Origin: Xenopus tropicalis
Taxonomy: Eukaryota; Chordata; Amphibia; Anura; Pipidae
Direction: 5' to 3'
Length of the DNA stretch: 64,000 nucleotides
NCBI RefSeq assembly: GCF_000004195.4
Contig: NC_030680.2
Coordinates: 150,206,045 to 150,270,044, forward strand
The notes under the pieces were generated by a model. It was not told the DNA's origin and did no database searches. It was given only the letters and a program-made list of their open reading frames with translations. A program made the position numbers and the translations under genes. Below are positions 22,568 to 35,141 of the stretch, piece by piece. How positions within the stretch are numbered: the stretch's first letter is position 1; every line of letters begins with the position of its first letter.

Positions 22568-22891
22568 GAAAGCCCTGCCATTGTGAGGATGAGGGGAGGT
22601 TTAATACAGGTAAATAATAATAAAACCTCTCAGCGCCAGGGGGGCTTTATTTCCAGCTTTAGCGGAGACGCGGTGCCGGGATAATGATTTGGGTAAATAG
22701 CGCTAAATGTTAATCACTCTGCAGCGGATCAGTGTGAATGAGAGCTAAAGGGGATCAAATGGACTTTTCTGGGATTTCTCCTAAACCTCCAGCAGAACTC
22801 ACATCAATTCTAAGAGTCCGACTCTCTGCAGTCACCTTCACCCCCTCCATCCATTATTAACCCCTTTATACACAATCCACACCTCCCAGAA

Positions 22892-22953
22892 CATTCTGGT
22901 ACAGATCCTATCTGATCCCCATTGGAAGCAGCAGTCTTGCCCTGCTTTATGGC
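22892..22953 (+). repeat. solo, diverged 100-bp repeat fragment
   Basis: ACATTCTGGTACAGATCC through CTGCTTTATGG matches about 60 bp of the array unit with several differences, as one isolated copy. Confidence 0.85.
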
Positions 22954-23179
22954 ATGATTTTTAATAAAAAATGTAATAATCTGGTTTGGGACAGTTCCCT
23001 AAGCCCCACCCCCTGTTCCCTAAGCCCTGCCCCCTGTTCCCCTGCTGGTCTGGCTGGCTACTTTGGGACTCAAATAAAATATAACAGTAGTCGCCTGTCC
23101 CTCAGCCTTCAGCCTGCCTCCTCCCAATCCCACAATCCTCTGCTGCACACATGATGTCAATAAGGAAAGGAACATCCCA

Positions 23180-23207
23180 GCGCAATGCATTGTGGGTTAT
23201 GTAGTTC
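23180..23207 (-). promoter_or_regulatory. ZNF143/THAP11-type motif (candidate)
   Basis: On the minus strand reads ACTACATAACCCACAATGC followed by ATTGCGC, close to the long ZNF143 site. Such sites also occur in repeats; no promoter is evident here. Confidence 0.4.
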
Positions 23208-23539
23208 CTGCATACTGTCTGTAAGCTGTGGGGAAGTTGTTACAATTTGTAACATCAGTGTTTCAGTCCCTCCTCCCCTGCCAGGATTTCCAATGATGCA
23301 GAAAGAGAAGAACAGTTTTGCAGCTGGATTTCAGCATATAAACATGGGATTTATTCCTACTGTTTGAAGGAACAGATTACAGGGATAGGGATATTGGGGG
23401 TTTCTGTGTTGGGTGGGGCTCTGTAACACATTTTGGTTCAGAAGCCGCAGTTCCCCCTTCAGTAAATAGGATAAAAACATATAAATATATTATATTTCCC
23501 CTCCAAATCCTGGCTTTTCTGCATGATATAATTAGGTTA

Positions 23540-24120
23540 ATTACCAGACTTATAAGAAGACAATATTCCTTATGCTTATAAGACATTTCTGATAGGACTG
23601 AACCCCCCCCCCCCCACACACACATATCCATACAGGGGTGGGTATATATGCAGTATATATAAATATATAAGAAGACAATATTCCTTAAGCTTATGAGACA
23701 TTTCTGATAGGACTGACTCCCTCCCCCCCACACACACATATCCATACAGGGGTGGGTATATATACAGTATATATATATATACAATATTCCTAATCTTATG
23801 CTTATAAGACATTTCTGATAGGACTGACTCCCTCCCCCCCACACACACACATATCCATACAGGGGTGGGTATATATACAGTATATATATATATATACACA
23901 ATATTCCTAATCTTATGCTTATGAGACATTTCTGATAGGACTGACCCCCCCCCCCCACACATATCCATACGGGGGTGGGTAAATATACAGTATATATATA
24001 TATATACAATATTCCTAATCTTATGCTTATGAGACATTTCTGATAGGACTGACCCCCCCCCCCACACACACACACATATCCATACGGGGGTGGGTAAATA
24101 TACAGTATATATATATATAC
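23540..24120 (+). repeat. 108-117-bp tandem repeat, array E (about 5 copies)
   Basis: Units contain CATTTCTGATAGGACTGA, a C run of about 7-14, (CA)n, then GTATATATACAG and (TA)n. Length variation comes from the simple-sequence tracts. Confidence 0.93.
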
Positions 24121-24584
24121 AGGGATACAGAGGGAGGGAACAATGGGGGACCCGCGGGATGATTAATGCGGCCGCCGGTGCAGTTTATAAAGGGGAACTT
24201 CTCTCTCATTGTTTCTTGGCAATAAAACACATTTTCAAGGAATCCTTGGAAGGCCGCTCCGCTCCCGGCTGCTGTAAATGCTGGTTTTGTGTCATAATCA
24301 CTCTGCGGCTTCATTTATTATGGATTACGGGATGAGGTCTCCTGGCCGACACGTGTTAAAGGAACCGCGTTACATAAGTGATAAAAGGAACAGTCTATGA
24401 AACAAGAAGTCCTGCTTCTTCTCCAGGATACTGTGGCAAACTGCACGACTGCCTTTTATTTAAAGGGAAATTTGACCTTGAAATTCATTTTCTGTATGGC
24501 GTAAACAGTGATATTTATATACAATATGTAACTTGTTATATTTCATTTGCTTCAATAGTCAAATTATCTCCTTGAAAACATCAG
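24121..24584. other. non-repetitive DNA, possible MITE end
   Basis: GC-rich first half with a NotI-type GCGGCCGC; from 24460 TTAAAGGGAAATTTGACC could be a T2-like MITE terminus, but no partner end was found. No gene seen. Confidence 0.45.
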
Positions 24585-24832
24585 GACCAAACTTAGGGGG
24601 CTGTTCCTGCTGAATTGTGCTTAGTACAGGGGAATCCCTATGTGCCATAGTTTTATGGTATCTCTCTGTACAGGCTATGGGCAAACTTAGGGGGCTGTTC
24701 CTGCTGAATTGTGCTTAGTACAGGGGAATCCCTATCTGCCATAGTTTTATGGTATCTCTCTGTACAGTCTATGAGCAAACTTAGGGGGCTGTTCCTGCTG
24801 AATTGTGCTTAGTACAGGGGAATCCCTATGTT
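24585..24832 (+). repeat. 94-bp tandem repeat, array F1 (about 2.6 copies)
   Basis: 94-bp spacing between successive ACTTAGGGGGCTG motifs at 24591, 24685 and 24779. The same unit occurs inverted at 61661-62029. Confidence 0.93.
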
Positions 24833-25405
24833 GGAGGCCTTTAGTGGGGCCCCTATAACAGCCCAAATAATACAATTTTATCTGTATATTCTACAATAGT
24901 CCCCGCTGAACCCCATGAGCAAAGCCCAGGCGTGTCGGTCGGAAGGTAACAATGTTATTTGATGCTCTCGGCAGTCGCAATAATGATTCTGATGATTATT
25001 AGCGGCCAATCAGGAGAGCACTCTATAAGAGCAGTTGGAGGGGATTCTGGGTACTTAATATTCAGAGTGAGGCTCTCGGGCTGTAAATGTATTTGCAGTG
25101 TTTTATATTCACTTAACAAGCCGCGCGGGGGATGATAATTACAGAGCCATTCCTGGCTGAACCGCAGCCGGTGCCAATTACGGGCATTGTTCCTTTAAGT
25201 CCTGTGAGTTCTGTGTTTGACTTGGGGTTTATATTGAACTACAACTCACACTCTCTGGGCCTTCTTGCTTGCCCAGGACACCAAATGAGCAGATCTTAAT
25301 CCAAGGTGGATACTGAAGTCATTTGGAGGGCAAAATGGGGCTGATATCCGTGTCCCACCCTTCACTGGGGTGGCATATGAGCCTTCAGTCTGCCAATCTG
25401 GGGTT
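24833..25405. other. non-repetitive DNA, no gene seen
   Basis: About 570 bp with AT-rich and GC-rich islands; no coding exon, RNA or repeat recognised. Confidence 0.5.
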
Positions 25406-26304
25406 TTAAAGGACAAGGAAAGGCATTTTGGCAAGTTAGAACCCTATATTTACTCTACAGAAAGCTTTACCATACCGGAGTAACAGCCCTAGCAGCTCCC
25501 TCTGTTTGTTTAAGATAGCAGCTGCCATTTTAACTTGGTCTCAGTAGCTTCCTGCTGCAGCTCTGGCTGCTGGTAGCTCAGATTACACAGCATAGTTGGG
25601 AGGGGGAGAGAGGAGAGATGGGAGGGGAAGAAAGGAGAAGGGAGGGGGAGAGAGGAGAGATGGGAGGGGGAGAGAGGAGAATTGGGAGGGAAAGAAAGGA
25701 GAAGGGAGGGGGAGAGAGGAGAGATGGGAGGGGGAGAGAGGAGAAGGGAGGGGGACAGAGGTGAAGGGAGGGGGAAAGAGGAGAGATGGGAGTGGAAGAA
25801 AGGAGAAGGGAGGGAGAGAGATAGAAGGGGGAGAGAGGAGAGATGGGAGGGGAAGAAAGGAGAAGGGAGGGGGAGAGATGGAAGGGGAGAGAGGAGAAGG
25901 GAGGTGGAGAGAGGAGAGATGGGAGGGGAAGAAAGGAGAAGGGAGGGGGAGAGAGGAGAAGGGAGGGGGACAGAGGTGAAGGGAGGGGGAAAGAGGAGAG
26001 ATGGGAGTGGAAGAAAGGAGAAGGGAGGGGGAGAGATAGAAGGGGGAGAGAGGAGAAGGGAAGGGGAGAGAGGAGAGATGGGAGGGGAAGAAAGGAGAAG
26101 GGAGGGGGAGAGATGGAAGGGGGAGAGAGGAGAAGGGAGGTGGAGAGAGGAGAGATGGGAGGGGAAGAAAGGAGAAGGGAGGGGGAGAGAGGAGAGATGG
26201 GAGGGAGAGAGAGGAGCAAACTGAGCAGACTCAGTATTTTTCTGATACAGACGAACATGTGACACAAAAGGAGACAAGAAATCCTGTGTTGCTTTTAATA
26301 GAGG
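25406..26304 (-). mobile_element. T2-like MITE copy with expanded internal purine array
   Basis: Inverted relative to the compact copy at 36485-36893. Shared blocks include the AGGAAAGGCATTTTG end, GAACCCTATATTTACTCT, GAAAGCTTTACC, GTAACAGCCCTAGCAGCTCC, and at the other side ACACAGGATTTCTTG on the complementary strand. It has a deletion of about 35 bp near its left end, lacks the last about 20 bp at the right end, and carries about 620 bp of purine repeats where the compact copy has a short pyrimidine tract. Confidence 0.88.
25595..26215 (+). repeat. polypurine minisatellite inside the MITE
   Basis: About 620 bp, almost only G and A on the plus strand, built from GGGAGGGGGAGAGAGGAGA-like and GGAAGAAAGGAGAAGGG-like blocks with rare T and C. 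Purine-only mirror-like tracts of this kind can form intramolecular triplexes (H-DNA). Stop-free frames here are low-complexity artefacts. Confidence 0.95.
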
Positions 26305-27023
26305 ACTCGGCGTAGCGTTTCTGCATGCTGCAATTGCCCATTTTGCCCAGAAGGTGAAGCACAAATAATCCTCATTATAAACAGGGTTTCCTGGTCAAGC
26401 AGTGGGCGAGGTTCAGCCAAGCACAAAAGGGTAGCTGGATGGATAGAATGGGGACCATTAATGCAGTTACCACTGAGGGCAGTGAAGGGGCAATTGTAAG
26501 GAATTTGCTGCCCTCCTGCTGGGCTGAAAATCACATGCAAAACACTGGGAATCTATTACCCCCAAAACACAGGGTCAAATAGGCTGGAAACATTTGGCCA
26601 ATGGCCTACACTAAAAACCAATCCATTCCTCCTGCCCTTAGACCAATGGGAGGCCAGGCATTTTTTGGGCAGCATTCTATGCCCGGGGCCACGTGCGCAT
26701 TTGCGCCATTCGTGTAAAGTTACCAAACAAAGAAAGAAATTATTAAATCCATATTTCCAGACACTGAACCCACCCAATCCGATTCCTCTCCCCGACCAGC
26801 AGCACCGGGCAAGTCCTGTAACTCAGCGGGGAGGCTGCCAACTTGTGATTCACTGCGCAGTGTCAAGGTCACACCTCCCGCCAATAAACTTCATTAAGTA
26901 TGAAATACAATATCAGCATTGTCTTTGCTGTGACCTGAGCAGCTCCGCTTGGCTCCGGGCCCTTCAACTTTCCACTGAGAAACTACATCACATACACTGC
27001 CCATATTATTGCTATGGAACTGT
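26305..27023. other. non-repetitive DNA, no gene seen
   Basis: About 720 bp; a 143-codon frame starting at 26665 runs into the next array and shows no family resemblance. Confidence 0.5.
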
Positions 27024-30000
27024 GCAGGCAGTAACCCTTCCCCCTATATTAGGTACCTACCTAGTGCTACCAACCCCTATTTCTGTAGGGAAATGAGAGC
27101 AGGGCAGGCAGTAACCCTTCCAACAGTTTCCCCTGTCTCTGTCCCTATATATTAGGTACCTACCTAGTGCTACCAACCCCTATTTCTGTAGGGAAATGAG
27201 AGCAGGGCAGGCAGTAACCCTTCCAACACTTTCCCCTGTCTCTGCCCCTATATATTAGGTACCTACCTAGTGCTACCAACCCCTATTTCTGTAGGGAAAT
27301 GAGAGCAGGGCAGGCAGTAACCCTTCCAACACTTTCCCCTGTCTCTGCCCCTATATATTAGGTACCTACCTAGTGCTACCAACCCCTATTTCTGTAGGGA
27401 AATGAGAGCAGGGCAGGCAGTAACCCTTCCAACACTTTCCCCTGTCTCTGCCCCTATATATTAGGTACCTACCTAGTGCTACCAACCCCTATTTCTGTAG
27501 GGAAATGAGAGCAGGGCAGGCAGTAACCCTTCCAACACTTTCCCCTGTCTCTGCCCCTATATATTAGGTACCTACCTAGTGCTACCAACCCCTATTTCTG
27601 TAGGGAAATGAGAGCAGGGCAGGCAGTAACCCTTCCAACACTTTCCCCTGTCTCTGTCCCTATATATTAGGTACCTACCTAGTGCTACCAACCCCTATTT
27701 CTGTAGGGAAATGAGAGCAGGGCAGGCAGTAACCCTTCCAACACTTTCCCCTGTCTCTGCCCCTATATATTAGGTACCTACCTAGTGCTACCAACCCCTA
27801 TTTCTGTAGGGAAATGAGAGCAGGGCAGGCAGTAACCCTTCCAACACTTTCCCCTTTCTCTGCCCCTATATATTAAGTACCTACCTAGTGCTACCAACCC
27901 CTATTTCTGTAGGGAAATGAGAGCAGGGCAGGCAGTAACCCTTCCAACACTTTCCCCTGTCTCTGCCCCTATATATTAGGTACCTACCTAGTGCTACCAA
28001 CCCCTATTTCTGTAGGGAAATGAGAGCAGGGCAGGCAGTAACCCTTCCAACACTTTCCCCTGTCTCTGCCCCTATATATTAGGTACCTACCTAGTGCTAC
28101 CAACCCCTATTTCTGTAGGGAAATGAGAGCAGGGCAGGCAGTAACCCTTCCAACACTTTCCCCTGTCTCTGCCCCTATATATTAGGTACCTACCTAGTGC
28201 TACCAACCCCTATTTCTGTAGGGAAATGAGAGCAGGGCAGGCAGTAACCCTTCCAACACTTTCCCCTGTCTCTGCCCCTATATATTAGGTACCTACCTAG
28301 TGCTACCAACCCCTATTTCTGTAGGGAAATGAGAGCAGGGCAGGCAGTAACCCTTCCAACACTTTCCCCTGTCTCTGTCCCTATATATTAGGTACCTACC
28401 TAGTGCTACCAACCCCTATTTCTGTAGGGAAATGAGAGCAGGGCAGGCAGTAACCCTTCCAACACTTTCCCCTGTCTCTGTCCCTATATATTAGGTACCT
28501 ACCTAGTGCTACCAACCCCTATTTCTGTAGGGAAATGAGAGCAGGGCAGGCAGTAACCCTTCCAACACTTTCCCCTGTCTCTGCCCCTATATATTAGGTA
28601 CCTACCTAGTGCTACCAACCCCTATTTCTGTAGGGAAATGAGAGCAGGGCAGGCAGTAACCCTTCCAACACTTTCCCCTTTCTCTGCCCCTATATATTAG
28701 GTACCTACCTAGTGCTACCAACCCCTATTTCTGTAGGGAAATGAGAGCAGGGCAGGCAGTAACCCTTCCAACACTTTCCCCTGTCTCTGCCCCTATATAT
28801 TAGGTACCTACCTAGTGCTACCAACCCCTATTTCTGTAGGGAAATGAGAGCAGGGCAGGCAGTAACCCTTCCAACACTTTCCCCTGTCTCTGCCCCTATA
28901 TATTAGGTACCTACCTAGTGCTACCAACCCCTATTTCTGTAGGGAAATGAGAGCAGGGCAGGCAGTAACCCTTCCAACACTTTCCCCTGTCTCTGCCCCT
29001 ATATATTAGGTACCTACCTAGTGCTACCAACCCCTATTTCTGTAGGGAAATGAGAGCAGGGCAGGCAGTAACCCTTCCAACACTTTCCCCTGTCTCTGGC
29101 CCTATATATTAGGTACCTACCTAGTGCTACCAACCCCTATTTCAGTAGGGAAATGAGAGCAGGTCAGGCAGTAACCCTTCCAACACTTTCCCCTGTCTCT
29201 GTCCCTATATATTAGGTACCTACCTAGTGCTACCAACCCCTATTTCTGTAGGGAAATGAGAGCAGGGCAGGCAGTAACCCTTCCAACACTTTCCCCTGTC
29301 TCTGCCCCTATATATTAGGTACCTACCTAGTGCTACCAACCCCTATTTCTGTAGGGAATGAGAGCAGGGCAGGCAGTAACCCTTCCAACACTTTCCCCTG
29401 TCTCTGCCCCTATATATTAGGTACCTACCTAGTGCTACCAACCCCTATTTCTGTAGGGAAATGAGAGCAGGGCAGGCAGTAACCCTTCCAACACTTTCCC
29501 CTGTCTCTGCCCCTATATATTAGGTACCTACCTAGTGCTACCAACCCCTATTTCTGTAGGGAAATGAGAGCAGGGCAGGCAGTAACCCTTCCAACACTTT
29601 CCCCTGTCTCTGTCCCTATATATTAGGTACCTACCTAGTGCTACCAACCCCTATTTCTGTAGGGAAATGAGAGCAGGGCAGGCAGTAACCCTTCCAACAC
29701 TTTCCCCTGTCTCTGGCCCTATATATTAGGTACCTACCTAGTGCTACCAACCCCTATTTCTGTAGGGAAATGAGAGCAGGGCAGGCAGTAACCCTTCCAA
29801 CACTTTCCCCTGTCTCTGCCCCTATATATTAGGTACCTACCTAGTGCTACCAACCCCTATTTCTGTAGGGAAATGAGAGCAGGGCAGGCAGTAACCCTTC
29901 CAACACTTTCCCCTGTCTCTGTCCCTATATATTAGGTACTTACCTAGTGCTACCAACCCCTATTTCTGTAGGGAAATGAGAGCAGGGCAGGCAGTAACCC

Positions 30001-31611
30001 TTCCAACACTTTCCCCTGTCTCTGCCCCTATATATTAGGTACCTACCTAGTGCTACCAACCCCTATTTCTGTAGGGAAATGAGAGCAGGGCAGGCAGTAA
30101 CCCTTCCAACACTTTCCCCTTTCTCTGCCCCTATATATTAGGTACCTACCTAGTGCTACCAACCCCTATTTCTGTAGGGAAATGAGAGCAGGGCAGGCAG
30201 TAACCCTTCCAACACTTTCCCCTGTCTCTGCCCCTATATATTAGGTACCTACCTAGTGCTACCAACCCCTATTTCTGTAGGGAAATGAGAGCAGGGCAGG
30301 CAGTAACCCTTCCAACACTTTCCCCTGTCTCTGCCCCTATATATTAGGTACCTACCTAGTGCTACCAACCCCTATTTCTGTAGGGAAATGAGAGCAGGGC
30401 AGGCAGTAACCCTTCCAACACTTTCCCCTGTCTCTGCCCCTATATATTAGGTACCTACCTAGTGCTACCAACCCCTATTTCTGTAGGGAAATGAGAGCAG
30501 GGCAGGCAGTAACCCTTCCAACACTTTCCCCTGTCTCTGGCCCTATATATTAGGTACCTACCTAGTGCTACCAACCCCTATTTCAGTAGGGAAATGAGAG
30601 CAGGTCAGGCAGTAACCCTTCCAACACTTTCCCCTGTCTCTGTCCCTATATATTAGGTACCTACCTAGTGCTACCAACCCCTATTTCTGTAGGGAAATGA
30701 GAGCAGGGCAGGCAGTAACCCTTCCAACACTTTCCCCTGTCTCTGCCCCTATATATTAGGTACCTACCTAGTGCTACCAACCCCTATTTCTGTAGGGAAA
30801 TGAGAGCAGGGCAGGCAGTAACCCTTCCAACACTTTCCCCTGTCTCTGCCCCTATATATTAGGTACCTACCTAGTGCTACCAACCCCTATTTCTGTAGGG
30901 AAATGAGAGCAGGGCAGGCAGTAACCCTTCCAACACTTTCCCCTGTCTCTGTCCCTATATATTAGGTACCTACCTAGTGCTACTAACCCCTATTTCTGTA
31001 GGGAAATGAGAGCAGGGCAGGCAGTAACCCTTCCAACACTTTCCCCTGTCTCTGGCCCTATATATTAGGTACCTACCTAGTGCTACCAACCCCTATTTCT
31101 GTAGGGAAATGAGAGCAGGGCAGGCAGTAACCCTTCCAACACTTTCCCCTGTCTCTGCCCCTATATATTAGGTACCTACCTAGTGCTACCAACCCCTATT
31201 TCTGTAGGGAAATGAGAGCAGGGCAGGCAGTAACCCTTCCAACACTTTCCCCTGTCTCTGCCCCTATATATTAGGTACCAACCTAGTGCTACCAACCCCT
31301 ATTTCTGTAGGGAAATGAGAGCAGGGCAGGCAGTAACCCTTCCAACACTTTCCCCTGTCTCTGCCCCTATATATTAGGTACCTACCTAGTGCTACCAACC
31401 CCTATTTCTGTAGGGAAATGAGAGCAGGGCAGGCAGTAACCCTTCCAACACTTTCCCCTGTCTCTGCCCCTATATATTAGGTACCTACCTAGTGCTACCA
31501 ACCCCTATTTCTGTAGGGAAATGAGAGCAGGGCAGGCAGTAACCCTTCCAACACTTTCCCCTGTCTCTGCCCCTATATATTAGGTACCTACCCAGTGCTA
31601 CCAACCCCTAT
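27024..31611 (+). repeat. 103-bp satellite, array G (about 44 copies)
   Basis: Regular 103-bp units with core TATATATTAGGTACCTACC, very homogeneous. Marker variants (CTCTGGCCC, TTTCAGTAGGG with CAGGTCAGG, CCCTTTCTC) recur in blocks, showing local duplication. One unit has a 1-bp deletion near 29358. Confidence 0.98.
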
Positions 31612-32140
31612 AACAGCTGGAGGGCCGCAGGGGGGGCCCTACAGTATATAAGACACAGGGGCGCTGCCATGTCTCTTCCAGACTCTTCTCATTTTATTCC
31701 AGGCAGATGGGTTGCGACTCACTGGACGCATTTAATTTGCATTGTTCTGGCAGCGGAGCATCCCGTACGCATTGATATTTAACCCGAACATGAGAAACTG
31801 CGCGAGCATGAAAAATGAAATGTAATCGCCACGGAAACGATGCGCTTGAATGATGATCACTGAGCTGCAATTACCAGATATCAGGCCGTTATCTTTCAGA
31901 GCCTGACAAAGGGAAAGGAATCCATTTCGTTGTAAGTGTCAGGCGTCACTCCGTGTAACCGGGCTCTGAGACGCACCGCGCCGGCGATAATGGACGTGCT
32001 GCGCCTCTGGTTGGAGGTGATACCGCTCTGTGTGTGTTCGGTTATACAAATTATATAAATCTGTTCTACACAAGTGATTTATGTGTGACCGTCTATTTGG
32101 TCTACAGAACAATATGGCAGCTCCCACCCTTGTACAGGTA
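31612..32140. other. non-repetitive island
   Basis: About 530 bp of apparently unique DNA including ATTTGCATTGTT (octamer overlapping a Sox-like motif, around 31737). No exon recognised. A candidate regulatory element only in the sense that it is a non-repeat island in an intron. Confidence 0.45.
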
Positions 32141-32946
32141 TTCTCTGTAATAATAAAACAGTACCTGTACTTGATCCCAACTAAGATATAATTACCCCTT
32201 ATTGGGGCAGAACAGCCCTATTGGGTTTATTTCATGGTTAAATGATTCCCTTTTCTCTGTAATAATAAAACAGTACCTGTACTTGATCCCAACTAAGATA
32301 TAATTACCCCTTATTGGGGGCAGAACAGCCCTATTGGGTTTAATTAATGGTTAAATGATTCCCTTTTCTCTGTAATAATAAAACAGTACCTGTACTTGAT
32401 CCCAACTAAGATATAATTACCCCTTATTGGGGCAGAACAGCCCTATTGGGTTTATTTCATGGTTAAATGATTCCCTTTTCTCTGTAATAATAAAACAGTA
32501 CCTGTACTTGATCCCAACTAAGATATAATTACCCCTTATTGGGGGCAGAACAGCCCTATTGGGTTTATTTCATGGTTAAGTGATTCCCTTTTCTCTGTAA
32601 TAATAAAACAGTACCTGTACTTGATCCCAACTAAGATATAATTACCCCTTATTGGGGCAGAACAGCCCTATTGGGTTTATTTAATGGTTAAATGATTCCC
32701 TTTTCTCTGTAATAATAAAACAGTACCTGTACTTGATCCCAACTAAGATATAATTACCCCTTATTGGGGCAGAACAGCCCTATTGGGTTTATTTAATGGT
32801 TAAATGATTCCCTTTTCTCTGTAATAATAAAACAGTACCTGTACTTGATCCCAACTAAGATATAATTACCCCTTATTGGGGGCAGAACAGCCCTATTGGG
32901 TTTATTTAATGGTTAAATGATTCCCTTTTCTCTGTAATAATAAAAC
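32141..32946 (+). repeat. 112-bp tandem repeat, array H (about 7 copies)
   Basis: 112-113-bp units with core CCTATTGGGTTTATTT and CTGTAATAATAAAACAG. The unit resembles a widespread dispersed Xenopus repeat (AAACAGTACCTGTACTTGAT), so the array is probably an amplified piece of it. Confidence 0.95.
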
Positions 32947-33759
32947 ACAAATCAGCTTGTAGAACAGCAGGGGGCGCTCCCATTAACAATGAATGATTTT
33001 AAGAGTGTAAAACTGCAAATATGCTGGGAACTATATACAGAATGAATACGTTCCCTTTAGGATAAATGAGACATAAACACAATATGTATTTTCCTGCTAT
33101 TTCAGTTCTCTGCGCAGAGATGGAACGACATTAGAAGGGAAAACAGACAGCGCTCCCTTGTTTGGCAGAAACTGCAGTCATTTGGGTGTAAATAAGCACT
33201 TCAAGCTCTGATAATAATAACCGTAATGGGGATTTAAGAGACAATTTTACGCTCGTCTCTTTCCCTAGGAAACCTATGGAGTCGCCAATAAGCGCCCAAT
33301 TCTCCCTGCGCCGAAGGGAAGCAGAACTGTAACCTTTTCATTTTAATCCAGAATTGGGGTCAGAGGGGGTCAGTGGGAGTCATAATGTAGGAAGTGGCTT
33401 AAATGATCTAAAATGGGACTTTATCAGGGAGAAAGAAATGTACACGGAAACCACAATAATGGAAAAGGCTTTTCAGCAAGACTCACAGTTCCGCACAGGC
33501 AGTGGGCGGGGTTAATCCAGACACATCACATGACCCTGCACATTTATTGCCTTCCTGATTTCTAAGAAGGGAAAATAATCATTCTTCAATCCTGGATGAG
33601 CCTGGTACTTTTTTTTTTTGCTGGCTAAAGGGGCCTCCAACCTGGGGCTGAGTTGGGGCACTGCCCCTGGGGGGGATACAGATGATTTTTTCATCTGGAA
33701 ATTCTGGGGTCACTGAATCATAAGATACTGTGTTGTTAAATAGCAGGGATATTACTAAA
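32947..33759. other. non-repetitive DNA, no gene seen
   Basis: About 810 bp with no recognised exon or element. The last 60 bp contain decayed 24-bp repeat units. Confidence 0.5.
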
Positions 33760-34228
33760 CTCTGGGGTCATGCTGTCATGAAATGCTGGGGTCACAGTGT
33801 CATGAAATGCTGGGGTCACGGTGTCATGAAATGCTGGGGTCACGGTGTCATGAAATGCTGGGGTCAGGTTTCATGAAATGCTGGGGTCACTGTGTAATGA
33901 AATGCTGGGGTCAGGGTGTCATGAAATGCTGGGGTCACGGTGTCATGTAATGCTGGGGTCACGGTGTCATGTAATGCTGTGGTCATGGTGTCATGAAATG
34001 CTGGGGTCACGGTGTCATGAAATGCTGGGGTCACGGTGTCATGAAATGCTGGGGTCACAGTGTCATGAAATACTGGGGTCACGGTGTCATGAAATGCTGG
34101 GGTCACAGTGTCATGAAATGCTGGGGTCACGGTGTCATGAAATGCAGGGGTCACAGTGTCATGAAATGCTGGGGTCACGGTGTCTTGGAATGCTGGGGTC
34201 ACGGTGTCTTGGAATGAAGGGGTCACGG
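33760..34228 (+). repeat. 24-bp minisatellite, array I (first part)
   Basis: About 19 units of 24 bp with core CATGAAATGCTGGGGTCAC. 24 is a multiple of three, hence open frames on both strands. Confidence 0.96.
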
Positions 34229-34276
34229 TTGTCAGAGTAATATAAAAATGTCTAGTAATACACCAATATCTACAAC
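34229..34276. other. 48-bp interruption of the 24-bp array
   Basis: AT-rich sequence (TAATATAAAAATGTCTAG) without resemblance to the unit, separating two parts of array I. Confidence 0.8.
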
Positions 34277-35141
34277 GGTGTCATGAAATGCTGGGGTCAC
34301 GGTGTCTTGGAATGCTGGGGCCACGGTGTCTTGGAATGCTGGGGTCACAGTGTCTTGGAATGCTGGGGTCACGGTGTCTTGGAATGCTGGGGCCATGGTG
34401 TCTTGGAATGCTGGGGTCACAGTGTCTTGGAATGCTGGGGTCACGGTGTCTTGGAATGCTGGGGTCACGGTGTCTTGGAATGCTGGGGTCACGGTGTCAT
34501 GAAATGCTGGGGTCACAGTGTCATGAAATGCTGGGGTCTCGGTCTATTAAAATGCTGGGGTCCCGGTCTCTAGAAATGCTGGGGTCACGGTGGCATGAAA
34601 TGCCGTGGTCACAGTGTAATGAAATGCTGGGGTCTCGGTATCATGAAATGCTGGGGTCACAGTGTCATGAAATGCTGGGGTCACAGTGCCATGAAATGCT
34701 GGGGTCACAGTGTCATGAAATGCTGGGGTCACAGTGTAATGAAATGCTGGGGTCTCGGTATCATGAAATGCTGGGGTCACAGTGTCATGAAATGCTGGGG
34801 TCACAGTGCCATGAAATGCTGGGGTCACAGTGCCATGAAATGCTGGGGTCACAGTGTCATGAAATGCTGGGGTCACAGTGTCATGAAATGCTGGGGTCAC
34901 GGTGTCATGAAATGCTGGGGTCACAGTGTCATCAAATGCTGGGGTCACAGTGTCATCAAATGCTGGGGTCACGGTGTCATCAAATGCTGGGGTCACAGTG
35001 CCATGAAATGCTGGAGTCACGGTGTCATGAAATGCTGGGGTCACGGTGTCATGAAATGCTGGGGTCACGGTGTCATGAAATGCTGGGGTCACAGTGTCAT
35101 GAAATGCTGGGGTCACAGTGTCATGAAATGCTGGGGTCACG
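34277..35141 (+). repeat. 24-bp minisatellite, array I (second part)
   Basis: About 36 units. The first eleven or so mostly carry the variant GTGTCTTGGAATGC, the rest GTGTCATGAAATGC, so the variants are regionally sorted. A six-unit block with CTCGGTATCATG is repeated at about 34636 and 34756. Confidence 0.96.

Larger units (their letters stand above)
22568..23539. other. mostly non-repetitive DNA with a solo 100-bp unit fragment
   Basis: No gene recognised. Contains a diverged solo copy of the 100-bp repeat and a ZNF143-like motif, both listed separately. Confidence 0.6.

Noticed and set aside
31730..31750. Octamer/Sox-like composite ATTTGCATTGTT as a defined enhancer
   Set aside because: Arrangement differs from the canonical Sox-Oct composite and single motifs are frequent by chance.
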